Positions 1 through 8,559 of a stretch of DNA of 64,000 nt are shown here, piece after piece (the stretch's first letter is position 1; the number at the start of each line of letters is the position of its first letter). This DNA comes from Deltaproteobacteria bacterium. Its GTDB lineage: Bacteria > Myxococcota_A > UBA9160 > UBA4427. A program made the position numbers and the translations under genes. The DNA lies in NCBI GenBank assembly GCA_029261835.1, contig JAJDAO010000069.1, positions 124,001 to 188,000 of the forward strand, written 5' to 3'. The notes beneath the pieces were generated by a model. The model was not told where the DNA came from and searched no databases. It saw nothing but the letters and a program-made list of their open reading frames with translations.

Positions 1-1
1 C

Positions 2-151
2 GATGCGTGGGAGACCGTGACGCCGGCCGTGCCCGTGCTCGGCATCGGATCAGCCAGCGGGCTGCCGGGCATTCTGCTGGTGTTGGGTTGGGCGAGCCTG
101 CTCAGCCGCGCCCACCGGGACTGCTCGCGAAGGACGCGGCGGGCTCAGTAG
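2..151 (+). CDS. C-terminal end of a membrane protein (partial, left edge)
   Basis: An open frame enters from the left edge and stops with TAG at 149-151, giving about 49 residues. It contains one hydrophobic stretch (LPGILLVLGWASLL) followed by a basic tail (SRAHRD, SRRTRRAQ), which looks like a last membrane segment with a cytoplasmic positively charged end. It converges on the NYN gene and overlaps its stop by a few bases. No family can be named from this fragment. It could also be a chance open frame, but the high G+C third positions and the membrane-anchor pattern favour a real gene. Confidence 0.35.
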   Translation, partial: DAWETVTPAVPVLGIGSASGLPGILLVLGWASLLSRAHRDCSRRTRRAQ

Positions 152-1050
152 TCGAGCAACCGAACCTTGTAGTTGCCTCGGCTCTCGTCGTAGTCGAGCT
201 CGATGTATCCCTCGCTCTGGGCGTGCTCCAGCAGCTCTCCGAAATTCCGATAGCCCATATAGGCCTCGTTGAATCCGGGATACACCCGGCGAATCGTCTG
301 CTTGACCATCGATCCCCAAATCGGATCGTAGTCGAGTGTCAGAGACTCGAGAATCTCGAGCAGGCGATCCATGGCCTCGGGATCCCTCTTCTCCGCAGCT
401 GCATCCCGCTCGGGCTCGCGCTCGGGCGCCCGCTTGGCCTTGTCCGCCTTCTCGACCTTCTCCGGCTTGCTCGTCTGATCCGCCTTCTCGACCTTCTCCG
501 GCTTGCTGGTCTGATCCGCCTTCGCGGTCTTCTCCGCCCTCTGCTGTCGGTCGCGGGCCCTCTTTGGGCTCGACTTCTCGGAGACGCGAACCAGGTCGTC
601 GTAGTAGATGAACTCGTCGCAGTTGGAGATCAACAGATTCGACGTCGACTTCTTCACACCGCAGCCAATCACCCGCTTGTTGTTCTCCTTCAGCTTGGAG
701 ACCAGTGGAGAAAAGTCACTGTCACCGGTGAGCAGGGCGAATATGTCGATGTGCGCCTTCGAATAGCAGAGATCCACGGCATCAACGACCATATGGATAT
801 CGGCGCTGTTCTTGCCGCTCATCTTGCTGCGTGGGATGTCGACCAGTTCGATACCCTGGCTGTGGAACTCTCGCACGTCATCCCGATAGTGACTCCAGTC
901 GCAGTAGGCACGCTTGAATACGATGCGCCCTTTCTCGAGCAGACGCTTGAGTATCAGATCTACGCGGAATCCAGCTCCCTTGATATCCCGCACGCCGAGG
1001 GCGAGGTTCTCGAAGTCGACGAACACTGCGATCAGCGGCTCATCGGACAT
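145..1050 (-). CDS. NYN-domain putative ribonuclease with C-terminal OST-HTH/LOTUS domain
   Basis: A 301-residue LabA/DUF88-type protein. Residues about 5-150 form a NYN (PIN-like) domain: an early acidic motif (AVFVDFENLAL), a middle acid pair (VVDAVDL) and the GDSDFSPLV motif are the expected metal-binding acids of this nuclease fold. A charged Lys/Glu/Pro linker (about 160-225) holds two exact 12-residue repeats (KADQTSKPEKVE). The last 75 residues (DRLLEILESL ... GNYKVRLLDY) match an OST-HTH/LOTUS RNA-binding module. Known family members bind or cleave RNA. It stands alone, convergent with the left-edge fragment. Start is the ATG at 1050. Family assignment is firm; substrate is unknown. 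Confidence 0.85.
   Translation of the reverse strand: MSDEPLIAVFVDFENLALGVRDIKGAGFRVDLILKRLLEKGRIVFKRAYCDWSHYRDDVREFHSQGIELVDIPRSKMSGKNSADIHMVVDAVDLCYSKAHIDIFALLTGDSDFSPLVSKLKENNKRVIGCGVKKSTSNLLISNCDEFIYYDDLVRVSEKSSPKRARDRQQRAEKTAKADQTSKPEKVEKADQTSKPEKVEKADKAKRAPEREPERDAAAEKRDPEAMDRLLEILESLTLDYDPIWGSMVKQTIRRVYPGFNEAYMGYRNFGELLEHAQSEGYIELDYDESRGNYKVRLLDY
446..517. repeat. Two 36-bp tandem repeats in the NYN gene linker
   Basis: Units 446-481 and 482-517 differ at one base and encode the same 12 residues (KADQTSKPEKVE on the minus strand), followed by the start of a third unit. They lie in the charged linker between the NYN and OST-HTH domains, so copy-number change would alter linker length without breaking the frame. 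Confidence 0.85.
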
Positions 1051-1146
1051 GACTCCTCCTCGATATTCGTGAGACAGAGAGAGCGCTCGCGGAAGAAGAA
1101 TCTACCAACACTCGGTGGGCGGCGCCCGCGATTCGCCACGGCCACC

Positions 1147-1917
1147 TCACAGGGTTGTCGACATGCCGCCATCGACCGGAATGATCGCCCCAGTGACGTA
1201 GGCACCCGCGCGCGAGGCGAGATAGATAGCGATACCCGCCATGTCCTCTGGCTGCCCGATGCGACCCATCGGACAGCCCTGAACGATGGAATCGTGGAAG
1301 CGCTCGAGCGTCACCTTCATCATCTTGCTGTCGAAAGGTCCAGGGGCCACAGCGTTCACAGTAATGCCGTCGGTGGCCAGTCGCTTCGCCAAGACCCGTG
1401 TCATGTGGTGAACAGCCGCCTTGCTCGCGGAATAGGCGAACGTGTCCAGAAGGGGCGGACGGATACCATCGATCGAGCCGATATTGATCACGCGGGCGGG
1501 ATCACCCGGCTGAGACGATGCGGCGAGCACGGGTACCAACCGCCGCGTCAAGTGGAAGACCGCTTTCACGTTGAGGGCCAACACCTTGTCCCAGGCCGAG
1601 TCGGGAAACTCAGCCAGCGGCGCGCCCCAGTTGCAGCCTGCATTGTTGACCAGCACCTCGAGTCTACTCTCTCGCTCGGTGATCTCGTCGGCGAGGCGGT
1701 TGCATTCGGCTTCGGTAGAGAGATCAGCAGGAAGCGCGATGCACGTGCCGACTCCCGAGAGCTCGGCGGCTGCACGCTCACACACGTCCTTCTTGCGGGA
1801 GGAGATGTAGACCTTCGCCCCAGCCTCGACATAGCCGCGTGCGATCATCAACCCAATGCCGCTGCTTCCTCCGGTGACCAGAGCCGTCTTGCCTTCGATC
1901 GAGAAAAGATCCTTCAC
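1147..1917 (-). CDS. SDR-family NAD(P)-dependent oxidoreductase
   Basis: A 256-residue classical short-chain dehydrogenase. The dinucleotide-binding motif TGGSSGIG is at about residues 15-22, NNAG at about 91-94, the catalytic Ser in INIGSIDG and the catalytic YSASK at about 162-166, then the PG motif (NAVAPGPF) and the terminal TGAIIPVDGG typical of the family. Length is normal. Such enzymes reduce or oxidise carbonyl/hydroxyl groups, with 3-oxoacyl-ACP or sugar-like substrates being common; the sequence does not fix which. It is separated from both neighbours and likely monocistronic. The ATG at 1917 sits directly before the conserved MKDLFSIEGKTALVTG start. Confidence 0.9.
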   Translation of the reverse strand: MKDLFSIEGKTALVTGGSSGIGLMIARGYVEAGAKVYISSRKKDVCERAAAELSGVGTCIALPADLSTEAECNRLADEITERESRLEVLVNNAGCNWGAPLAEFPDSAWDKVLALNVKAVFHLTRRLVPVLAASSQPGDPARVINIGSIDGIRPPLLDTFAYSASKAAVHHMTRVLAKRLATDGITVNAVAPGPFDSKMMKVTLERFHDSIVQGCPMGRIGQPEDMAGIAIYLASRAGAYVTGAIIPVDGGMSTTL

Positions 1918-2087
1918 TCGTGTTCACTCCTCGTCTTGATACCCAGGCGGCCGCGCAGCCGAGACGGCCGGCCGCTCGGCGCTCTTTCCAGCCTTCGGAG
2001 GCAGCCGGCGAAGGAGCCCGTGATCGCCTACCCGGGAATCGGAACCGGGCGTCAGTCTAGCCCGGTTTTTCGGTACAATTCGACGTC

Positions 2088-2645
2088 GTGGAAGACGATG
2101 CGGGAGAAATCACCGAGCTCCTCAATGTGCGAGACGGCCAGGCCCCGACGGCCGATCGGCTGTGGGAACTCGTATACCCGGAGCTACGACGACGCGCCGG
2201 CGCGATCTGCCGCAACGAACGTGGGGACCACACGCTCTCCGCCACCGCCGTGGTGAACGAGGCCTACGTACGGCTCTCGAGCCGTGAACCTCACGAATGG
2301 GAAGACCGCTCCCACTTCTACGCCGTTGCCTCGAATATCATGCGCAGAGTGCTCATTGATTACGCCCGGGCCCGCGCGGCGAGCAAACGCGGCAGTGGCG
2401 CTTACAAGGAGCCGCTGGACGAGGCGCTCTTCCCCGACATCCATAGCGACGAGCTGGGCTTCGAGGCTGCGGGAGAGGCTCTGGATCGCCTGGCCGTGGC
2501 TCATGAGCGCGCGGCTCTCGTCGTGAGTCTGCGAGTCTTCGGCGGGCTGACGATGCAGGAGATCGCGAAAGAGGTGGGCGTCTCGGAGCGAACCGCCAAG
2601 AACGACTGGAAGCTCGCCCGAGACCAGCTGAGCTCGATGCTGTGA
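2088..2645 (+). CDS. ECF sigma factor, Rhodopirellula-type (Sig-70_X6-like)
   Basis: A 185-residue RNA polymerase sigma-70 family protein of the extracytoplasmic-function class. Region 2 carries the diagnostic stretch HTLSATAVVNEAYVRL and the region around RSHFYAVASNIMRRVLIDYAR; region 4 is the helix-turn-helix GGLTMQEIAKEVGVSERTAK. This pattern is that of the group first catalogued from Rhodopirellula, whose members often sit beside a Ser/Thr kinase rather than an anti-sigma gene; no kinase gene is visible here. The start is GTG at 2088 with no strong ribosome site. It ends 6 bp from the end of a second ECF sigma gene on the other strand. Confidence 0.88.
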   Translation: MEDDAGEITELLNVRDGQAPTADRLWELVYPELRRRAGAICRNERGDHTLSATAVVNEAYVRLSSREPHEWEDRSHFYAVASNIMRRVLIDYARARAASKRGSGAYKEPLDEALFPDIHSDELGFEAAGEALDRLAVAHERAALVVSLRVFGGLTMQEIAKEVGVSERTAKNDWKLARDQLSSML

Positions 2646-2651
2646 CGCTCC

Positions 2652-3293
2652 TCATGCGCTGAGGACCGCGGCGAGGTCCGCCGTCTCGGCTGCCAGCGTT
2701 CGGCGGGTTCGAAAGAGGCTGATCTTGACCGCCTGGTTGGACTTGCCGAGTTCCCGTGCGATCGCGCGTGTCGAGAAGTTACGTGCGTAGCGCAGGTGGA
2801 AGACGCGGCGCTGAGAGTCGTTCACCTTCTCATTCAGTACGCGGCCGCAGTCGGCCAGAATCCGGGCCGCCTCCACCTGGCGATCGGCGGGAACTTGCTC
2901 CGCGCTCGCTTCGGCAGTCTCGGGCGCGTCCAGTGAGAAGGTCTCCAACGAACGACGCCGGTGTCTGCGGCACACCTGGTGATGCGTGATGCCGAACATC
3001 CAGGTCAGGAGACTGGAACGCCCTTCGTAGGATCCCGCACAGCGGAAGACCTGGAGGAAGACGTCCTGACAGACGTCTTCGGCCTCGCTGGGATTGCCGA
3101 GTCGCTTGAGCGCGAAACGGTAGATGCGCTCACGGTAGAGTGTGTGCAGTCGCTCGAAGCAGCCGTCGTCACCGGCGACGATGCCCGCCACGAGGTCCAT
3201 GTCTCGGAGTCTCTGGCCGGCCAGGTCCTGCGCACCCGCGCCGCTGGCGTGATTGATTCGCTCGCTATGAACAGCCCCGTTTTCGTTGCCCAT
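2652..3293 (-). CDS. ECF-type RNA polymerase sigma factor
   Basis: A 213-residue sigma-70 family protein. Region 2 (GCFERLHTLYRERIYRFALKRLG, SEAEDVCQDVFLQVFR, SSLLTWMFGITHHQVCR) and region 4 (RNFSTRAIARELGKSNQAVKISLFRTRRTL) are complete. The open frame extends upstream to 3392, but the ATG at 3293 is chosen because GGGGAGG precedes it by about six bases. No adjacent anti-sigma gene is visible. It differs in sequence from its tail-to-tail neighbour, so this is not a local duplication. The target regulon is unknown. Confidence 0.88.
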   Translation of the reverse strand: MGNENGAVHSERINHASGAGAQDLAGQRLRDMDLVAGIVAGDDGCFERLHTLYRERIYRFALKRLGNPSEAEDVCQDVFLQVFRCAGSYEGRSSLLTWMFGITHHQVCRRHRRRSLETFSLDAPETAEASAEQVPADRQVEAARILADCGRVLNEKVNDSQRRVFHLRYARNFSTRAIARELGKSNQAVKISLFRTRRTLAAETADLAAVLSA

Positions 3294-3552
3294 GTCAACC
3301 TCCCCATACTGTTGTCTCTGCGTCCGGGTCGCGGCACTCGCTCGGCACCGCGCCTCATAGAGAGAGGCGAGAAAGGGCGGTGAATCGGGCAACCGGAGGC
3401 GGATCTTTTTCCAGTTCGCCGCGCGCCAGAAGAACTGCCGGTCGCGGGCGGCGGAAGATCAGACTCAATTCTCATTGGCCATCCGCCGATGAGGTGTAGA
3501 TCCGACCCGATAATGCGTCGCTCCCCCCGCGGGAAACTCAGCGGAGCAGGCT

Positions 3553-4116
3553 ATGTCGACCAACGATCGTTCACGAGGTCTCGCTCTCCTCGCACTTGGC
3601 ACGACAGTCTTCGCGGGCACGACCAACCACATGCTGCCCGCGATCGCCTTCTGGCCTGCGTCCTTCGTCTGCGCAATCGGCGTGGTCCTCTTCATGAAGG
3701 GCAATCGGGCGGCGCTCGAGCAGGCCGAGACGGAAACCCGCCGAGCCTTGAACCCGCCGGTCCGCAGCCCCAACAGCGAGCAGCACGCAGAGCAACAGGC
3801 ACACACGAATGGCTGCGTACTGCAGGCACTGGAAAGCCGCGCAGCGAGAAGCGCGGCCACGCTGTCTACAGAGACGAACCAGGTCGCAGAGAACGAAATC
3901 GTGCTCTACGAAGTGAACAGCGCTGATGTCCAGGAGAAGGCGGCCGATGCGGAGGACAACGACGGATTCGTCGTGACGCGTGACGTGTCCTTCCCTCTCG
4001 AGGTCCAGGAGCAGACATCACTGGCGGACCAGCTCGAGAAGCTCCAGAAGCTTCGCAGAGACGGCATCATCAGCCCCGAGGAGTTCGCCATCGCCAAGGC
4101 CAAGCTGTTGGCCTAG
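3553..4116 (+). CDS. SHOCT-domain membrane protein
   Basis: A 187-residue protein with two predicted membrane segments near the N terminus (about residues 10-27 and 30-47), a variable low-complexity middle, and a C-terminal SHOCT module (LADQLEKLQKLRRDGIISPEEFAIAKAKLLA). SHOCT domains are short oligomerisation-type helices found at the ends of many bacterial membrane or DNA-associated proteins; the biochemical role here is unknown. ATG at 3553 follows a purine-rich GGAGCAGG. It is divergent from the second ECF sigma gene (about 260 bp between), so co-regulation is possible but not shown. Confidence 0.75.
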   Translation: MSTNDRSRGLALLALGTTVFAGTTNHMLPAIAFWPASFVCAIGVVLFMKGNRAALEQAETETRRALNPPVRSPNSEQHAEQQAHTNGCVLQALESRAARSAATLSTETNQVAENEIVLYEVNSADVQEKAADAEDNDGFVVTRDVSFPLEVQEQTSLADQLEKLQKLRRDGIISPEEFAIAKAKLLA

Positions 4117-4181
4117 TGCCGCGCGAGTAGTGATTGCGACGCCTCGCCCACCGCTGACCCACACCCTCACAGCGCCGACCA

Positions 4182-4199
4182 CGGCGGATGTCTCCGCCG
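4182..4199. terminator. Short hairpin between SHOCT gene and polA
   Basis: A perfect 7-bp stem (CGGCGGA / TCCGCCG, 4182-4188 and 4193-4199) with a 4-nt loop lies between the converging ends of the SHOCT gene and polA. There is no clear T run, so it is only a plausible bidirectional terminator. Confidence 0.3.
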
Positions 4200-4201
4200 G
4201 C

Positions 4202-6928
4202 TCAGTGCGCTTTGCGCCAGTCCGCCCCCACGCCGATGTCGATCACGAGAGGGACTGCGAGGCTAAGCGCGTTTTCCATATAGGCACGCAGGAGGCGCTC
4301 CAGGTCAACGATATCGGTCTCGTCGAGCTCGAATACCAGTTCGTCGTGGACCTGCAGAATCATCTCCGCAGACAACTCGCGCTCGCGTAGCGCGCGATCC
4401 ACCTCCACCATGGCGCTCTTGATCAGGTCCGCGGCGGTGCCCTGAATGACGGTGTTGACGGCCATGCGCTCAGCTGCCTGCCGCAGCACGCGGTTTCGGC
4501 TCTGGAGATCGGGCAGATAGCGTCGGCGGCCGAGCAGGGTGATGACGTATCCCCGCTGCTTGGCCTGACTCACCGTCTCGTCGAGAAAACGACGCACGCC
4601 GCTGTAGCGGCCGAAGTAGGCGTCAATCGTCTCCTGCGCCTCCGCCGAGGCGATTCCGAGCTGGTTCGCCAGACCGAAGGCGGACGAGCCGTAGATGATG
4701 CCGAAGTTGACCGCCTTGGCACGTGCGCGCTGCTCTTCGGCCACCTGATCGATTGGGATCCCGTAGACCTCCGCGGCGGTGCGGCGGTGGATGTCCTCGC
4801 CGTCGCGGAAAGCGCCGATCAGGCTCTCATCGCCCGAGTAGTGTGCCAGGATGCGCAGCTCGACCTGGGAGTAGTCGGCTGAAAGCAACACGCGACCTTC
4901 CGCCGGAATGAAGGCCTCGCGAATCCGCGCTCCGGCTTCTGTCCGAATGGGGATGTTCTGGACGTTGGGATGCGCAGCCGAGAGACGGCCCGTGGCCGCC
5001 CCGAGCTGATTGAAGTGCGGATGGATGCGACCGCTTCGCCCGCTCACGAGAGGTGGCAGAGCGTCGATGTATGTGCTCTTCAGCTTGGCGAGCCGTCGGT
5101 ACTCGAGAATCCGGCCCGGAAGTTCGTGATGCGCTTGGAGCTGCTCGAGCACGCTCTCGGCTGTCGAGTAACCGGTCTTCGTCTTCTTGAGCGGGGGCAA
5201 CTTCAGCTTCTCGAAGAGAATCACCTGAAGCTGTTTTGGTGAGCTAACGAGAAACCGCTCTCCCGCCAGCGTGTAGATCTCCTGCTCGACACGCGTGAGC
5301 TCGGCCTCGTACTCGAGCGAGAGCTCAGCGAGCCTGTCTTCGTCGATCCGGACGCCGGCCCGCTCGAGGCGTGACAGAACTGCCGTCAAGGGCAGCTCAA
5401 CGTCGCGGTACAGGCCCATCAGCCCGTCGGCCTCGAGTCGCTCGCACAGATGCGGCACGAGCGCCCAGACGGCGCAGACCTGCTCCCCGACCCAGTGGGC
5501 CGCGCTCTTCACGGGCAGCAACTCTGCCGCCACAGCCTTGGCCCCACGCCCCGCCACGCTTTCCCAACTCGCCACCTCCCACCCGAGCGAGGTGGCGGCC
5601 AACGCCGAGATCTCACGGGGTGCGGCCGGGTCGAGTAGGTATGCGGCGATTTCGATGTCTTCCGCGGGCGTCGGCAAAACGAGACCGCAACCCGCGAGCA
5701 CCGACTGAAGGTCCTTCGCTCCCATGCCGTACCAACAGCGCTGTGCCTGGCGACCGGCGTCGTCGAGCCGGAGCCCTCGCAGCGACGACACCAGCTCTGC
5801 CCCCGTGAGCCCGTCCTCCGCGAGCAGTCCCTCGCCCCGAAGCGGCACGTAGACGGACCGCCCCGCATCGGCGGCCAGACCCAGCCCCACGGCACGAGCA
5901 TCCACCGCGCTCCCCTCCCCGCGCAGCAGATACAGGGCCAGCGGCGAGTCATCTGGCAGCGTTTGGAGCCATCTCTCCAGCTCTGCCGAGCTGGAGAGCA
6001 TCTCGACCTCCGCCGTAGCCCTCTCGGAGCGGGGAAGAGCTGCGGCGCCGTCGCCCGCAGCGTCCAAGCTGGCCAGCAGACGGGAAAAGCCGAGCCGCCG
6101 GTAGAGATCCCTCAGCCGGTCGACATCCGGCGGCTGTATCGCGAGCTCGTTGATATCCACGGGCAGGGGAACGTCATGGCGCAGCGTCGAGAGCGCCTTC
6201 GACAGCAGGGCCTGCTCTCTCTGCTCGGTCAACGCTTCACGTGCGCGCTTGGCCGAGACCTCGCTGGCGTGGTCGAGGAGCACCTCCAGGCTTCCCCACT
6301 GGCCGAGCAGCTTGGCAGCGCCCTTCTCGCCGATTCCCCGTACGCCGGGGATGTTGTCGCTGGGATCTCCGACCAGAGACCGCAGGTCGAGCATCTGCTC
6401 GGGTGGCACGCCGAAGCGGGCTTCGATGTCGCCGGGAGTGAATCGACGATCGCTGACCGAATCGACCAGATTCACACGCTGCGACACCAGCTGCATCAAA
6501 TCCTTGTCGGTCGAGATGATGCTGACACACACGTCTTCTGGCGCGAGCGTCACCAGTGTTGCGATCACATCGTCGGCTTCGAAGTCGTCGACCTCGAGAA
6601 ACGGAATCCGGAACGCGTCGATCACCTCCCGGATCACCGGAATCTGGGCCGATAGCTCTTCGGGCTGGGCGTCGCGATTGGCCTTGTAGCCGCCGTAGAG
6701 GCGATTGCGGAAGCTCCCACCCCGCGGATCGAAAGCAACCGCGATCAGATCGGGCGACTCCTCGCGAATCACTTTGCCCAGCATGTTGACGAAGCCATGG
6801 ACGGCGTTGGTCGGCGAACCGTCCGGCGCTCGCAGATTCGGGATGGCGAAGAATGCGCGGTAGATCGAGTTGGCGCCGTCGATCACGACCAGACGGCGGG
6901 AGGGAGAGCCGGCAGCTTCGTCACTCAC
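4202..6928 (-). CDS. polA: DNA polymerase I, with degenerate proofreading domain
   Basis: A 908-residue DNA polymerase I, which fills gaps and removes RNA primers. The N-terminal 5'-nuclease domain (about 1-290) starts RLVVIDGANSIYRAFFA and holds DDFEADDVIATL and the H3TH region (GDPSDNIPGVRGIGEKGA). The C-terminal polymerase domain has motif A (DYSQVELRILAHYSGD), the O-helix motif B (RAKAVNFGIIYGSSAFG) and motif C (LQVHDELVFEL). The middle 3'-5' exonuclease domain aligns, but the FDTET segment of E. coli is replaced (LALYLLRGEG) and the last Asp (E. coli 501) also appears lost, so proofreading is probably absent, as in Taq and Bacillus enzymes. Start is GTG at 6928. Confidence 0.96.
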   Translation of the reverse strand: MSDEAAGSPSRRLVVIDGANSIYRAFFAIPNLRAPDGSPTNAVHGFVNMLGKVIREESPDLIAVAFDPRGGSFRNRLYGGYKANRDAQPEELSAQIPVIREVIDAFRIPFLEVDDFEADDVIATLVTLAPEDVCVSIISTDKDLMQLVSQRVNLVDSVSDRRFTPGDIEARFGVPPEQMLDLRSLVGDPSDNIPGVRGIGEKGAAKLLGQWGSLEVLLDHASEVSAKRAREALTEQREQALLSKALSTLRHDVPLPVDINELAIQPPDVDRLRDLYRRLGFSRLLASLDAAGDGAAALPRSERATAEVEMLSSSAELERWLQTLPDDSPLALYLLRGEGSAVDARAVGLGLAADAGRSVYVPLRGEGLLAEDGLTGAELVSSLRGLRLDDAGRQAQRCWYGMGAKDLQSVLAGCGLVLPTPAEDIEIAAYLLDPAAPREISALAATSLGWEVASWESVAGRGAKAVAAELLPVKSAAHWVGEQVCAVWALVPHLCERLEADGLMGLYRDVELPLTAVLSRLERAGVRIDEDRLAELSLEYEAELTRVEQEIYTLAGERFLVSSPKQLQVILFEKLKLPPLKKTKTGYSTAESVLEQLQAHHELPGRILEYRRLAKLKSTYIDALPPLVSGRSGRIHPHFNQLGAATGRLSAAHPNVQNIPIRTEAGARIREAFIPAEGRVLLSADYSQVELRILAHYSGDESLIGAFRDGEDIHRRTAAEVYGIPIDQVAEEQRARAKAVNFGIIYGSSAFGLANQLGIASAEAQETIDAYFGRYSGVRRFLDETVSQAKQRGYVITLLGRRRYLPDLQSRNRVLRQAAERMAVNTVIQGTAADLIKSAMVEVDRALRERELSAEMILQVHDELVFELDETDIVDLERLLRAYMENALSLAVPLVIDIGVGADWRKAH

Positions 6929-6998
6929 GCCGAAATGTTACCCCTTCTACCGCCCCATGCTTGACCGCCGTCGGCGAACTGCTTAGCCTGCTCGGCGC

Positions 6999-7289
6999 AT
7001 GTCGGAGCCCGACCCGCTCACCCCCCAGCGACGCCCACCCGCCTTCAGGCCGAGGGCCACTATTGGCCTCTTCTATCTCGTGATCTTCTTCTTCCTGTTC
7101 TCGTTCCTGCAGGTGCTGCCCGACCTCTTGGGCCTGCTGGGCGAGATGCCTCCCGGCCCAGAGCAGCAGCGCGCGGCGCAGGAAGTCGCGAGACACAACG
7201 TCAACCCGCTGGCGGCCGCAGTGCTGTCGCTGCTCACCACTGCACTCGGCAGTCACTTCCAGGTGCTGCCCGGAATGCGAGTGGACTGA
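6999..7289 (+). CDS. Small single- or double-pass membrane protein, unknown
   Basis: A 96-residue protein with a strongly hydrophobic segment (GLFYLVIFFFLFSFLQVLP, about residues 23-41) and a weaker one near the C terminus (LAAAVLSLLTTALGS). The N terminus is Pro/Arg-rich and likely cytoplasmic. I do not recognise a family. It is divergent from polA by 70 bp, and its stop TGA (7287-7289) directly abuts the stop of the convergent acyl carrier protein gene. Real-gene status rests on codon bias and the clean membrane pattern. Confidence 0.55.
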   Translation: MSEPDPLTPQRRPPAFRPRATIGLFYLVIFFFLFSFLQVLPDLLGLLGEMPPGPEQQRAAQEVARHNVNPLAAAVLSLLTTALGSHFQVLPGMRVD

Positions 7290-7532
7290 TCAGGCGGCCA
7301 CTCGTTCGGCTACGTACTTCTCGACGTCGCCGAGGGTGCGCATCGACTCAGCGTCTTCGTCTGCAATCTCGATGTCGAAGGCCTCCTCGATGGCCATCAC
7401 CAGCTCCACCACATCGAGAGAATCCGCGCCCAGATCCTCGAGGATATTCGCCTCGGCATTCAGGACGGCGGGGTCTACCCCGAGCTGCTCGGAGACCAGC
7501 CCCCGGATTTGTGCCACCAACGAATCACTCAC
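7290..7532 (-). CDS. acpP: Acyl carrier protein
   Basis: An 80-residue acidic protein of normal ACP length. The phosphopantetheine attachment site is the Ser in GADSLDVVELVMAIEE (about residue 38), and helix III (IADEDAESMRTLGDVEKYV) is present. It carries acyl intermediates in fatty-acid synthesis, or for a dedicated lipid or secondary pathway: no fab genes are adjacent, so it may not be the main ACP. GTG start at 7532 is preceded by GAGGGG. Confidence 0.9.
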   Translation of the reverse strand: MSDSLVAQIRGLVSEQLGVDPAVLNAEANILEDLGADSLDVVELVMAIEEAFDIEIADEDAESMRTLGDVEKYVAERVAA

Positions 7533-7591
7533 ACGCTGCCCCTCATATCATTTGCGCAAGAATCTGACTTCGGGTCATATCGGACAGCGCC

Positions 7592-7620
7592 AGAATTTCC
7601 CATTCTGCGCACGCTGTCAA
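7592..7620 (-). promoter_or_regulatory. Candidate promoter of the ACP gene
   Basis: On the minus strand a perfect TTGACA -35 box (7615-7620) is followed after 17 nt by AATTCT (7592-7597), a weak -10. The distance to the ACP start (about 60 nt) is sensible. The -35 match is good, the -10 poor. Confidence 0.35.
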
Positions 7621-7645
7621 GGAAATCATCCGGACCGTTTGCTCG

Positions 7646-8356
7646 TCACGTGCCAAGCCGCGAGGAAGGGGTAGCAAGCCCCTGTAATATCAGGCGAATC
7701 GCGTCGTGAAAGACGTCTTCGAGCGGCTGGCCACGCAGCTCTCGACGCGCTTGGATCGAGTCGGACTGGATCAGCCCGTTGGCGGTGGTCCACAGAATAT
7801 TCGCCACCTCCCAGGTGTCGCACTCGTTCAGATCACCCTGGCGAATCGCGCTGCTGAGAACCGCGCTGAGTACCCCGAGACTCTCCTTCCATAGCCGCGC
7901 GACCTCTGCGACGACCTCGCCCGGCAGATCGCCGATCACGGACTGGTTGTCGATGGCCCAGAAGATCTGGAAGTACTCGGGATGGCGAACCCAGTAGTCG
8001 AGGTAGAAGCGACTGATGGATTCCACCTGAACGATTGCCGACTGGCTGCCGTCGCTCGCCACCTCCTTCATTCGCTGCGTAAACACATCGCCGTTGTGGG
8101 CGAGTACGGCCACGTAGAGGTCGGCCTTGCTCTCGAAGTAGCGATAGAGTGTACCCTTGGCGACAGCGGCCTTCTCCGCCACCTCATCGAGATTGGCCGC
8201 CATGAAGCCGTCGCGAAAGAAGACATCACGCGCGGCTTCCAAGATGCGACGGCGCGACTGCGCCTTCTTCTCGGCCCGCGTGACCTTCTCCTGCTGATTC
8301 GAAGCCGACTCCAACCCCGCGACCTCTTCGCCTCGTTCGCTCTGTGGATTCATCAT
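7646..8356 (-). CDS. TetR/AcrR-family transcriptional regulator
   Basis: A 236-residue regulator. After a charged N-terminal extension of about 30 residues it has the TetR DNA-binding domain (SRRRILEAARDVFFRDGFMAANLDEVAEKAAVAKGTLYRYFESKADLYVAVL, about residues 33-83). The C-terminal domain is variable and would hold the ligand pocket. It lies upstream of acpP on the same strand (113 bp apart); regulation of acpP or of lipid genes is a guess. Two ATG codons in a row at 8351-8356 could each serve as the start. Confidence 0.9.
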   Translation of the reverse strand: MMNPQSERGEEVAGLESASNQQEKVTRAEKKAQSRRRILEAARDVFFRDGFMAANLDEVAEKAAVAKGTLYRYFESKADLYVAVLAHNGDVFTQRMKEVASDGSQSAIVQVESISRFYLDYWVRHPEYFQIFWAIDNQSVIGDLPGEVVAEVARLWKESLGVLSAVLSSAIRQGDLNECDTWEVANILWTTANGLIQSDSIQARRELRGQPLEDVFHDAIRLILQGLATPSSRLGT

Positions 8357-8559
8357 TCGCTCTCGCGCTGTGCCCGAAGCCCCGACTCAACGAAGCAACC
8401 CTGCGGGCTCCTTTTTGCTGTGGCCTCGCGCTCTCATGCCAACGCGGCCTGGCCCGGAATTCCGACTGCCAGCATACCATTTCTGATCGCTACATCCGGG
8501 TACCCGCTTTCCCCGGGGCCGAACACTCCGGGTGTCCACCGGGCAGGGGGGAGCGAGGC

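Noticed and set aside
7..2256. A 749-residue plus-strand frame at the start of the window.
   Set aside because: It runs antisense to the NYN and SDR genes and through the start of the sigma gene; its composition is Arg/Leu/His-rich and without domains.
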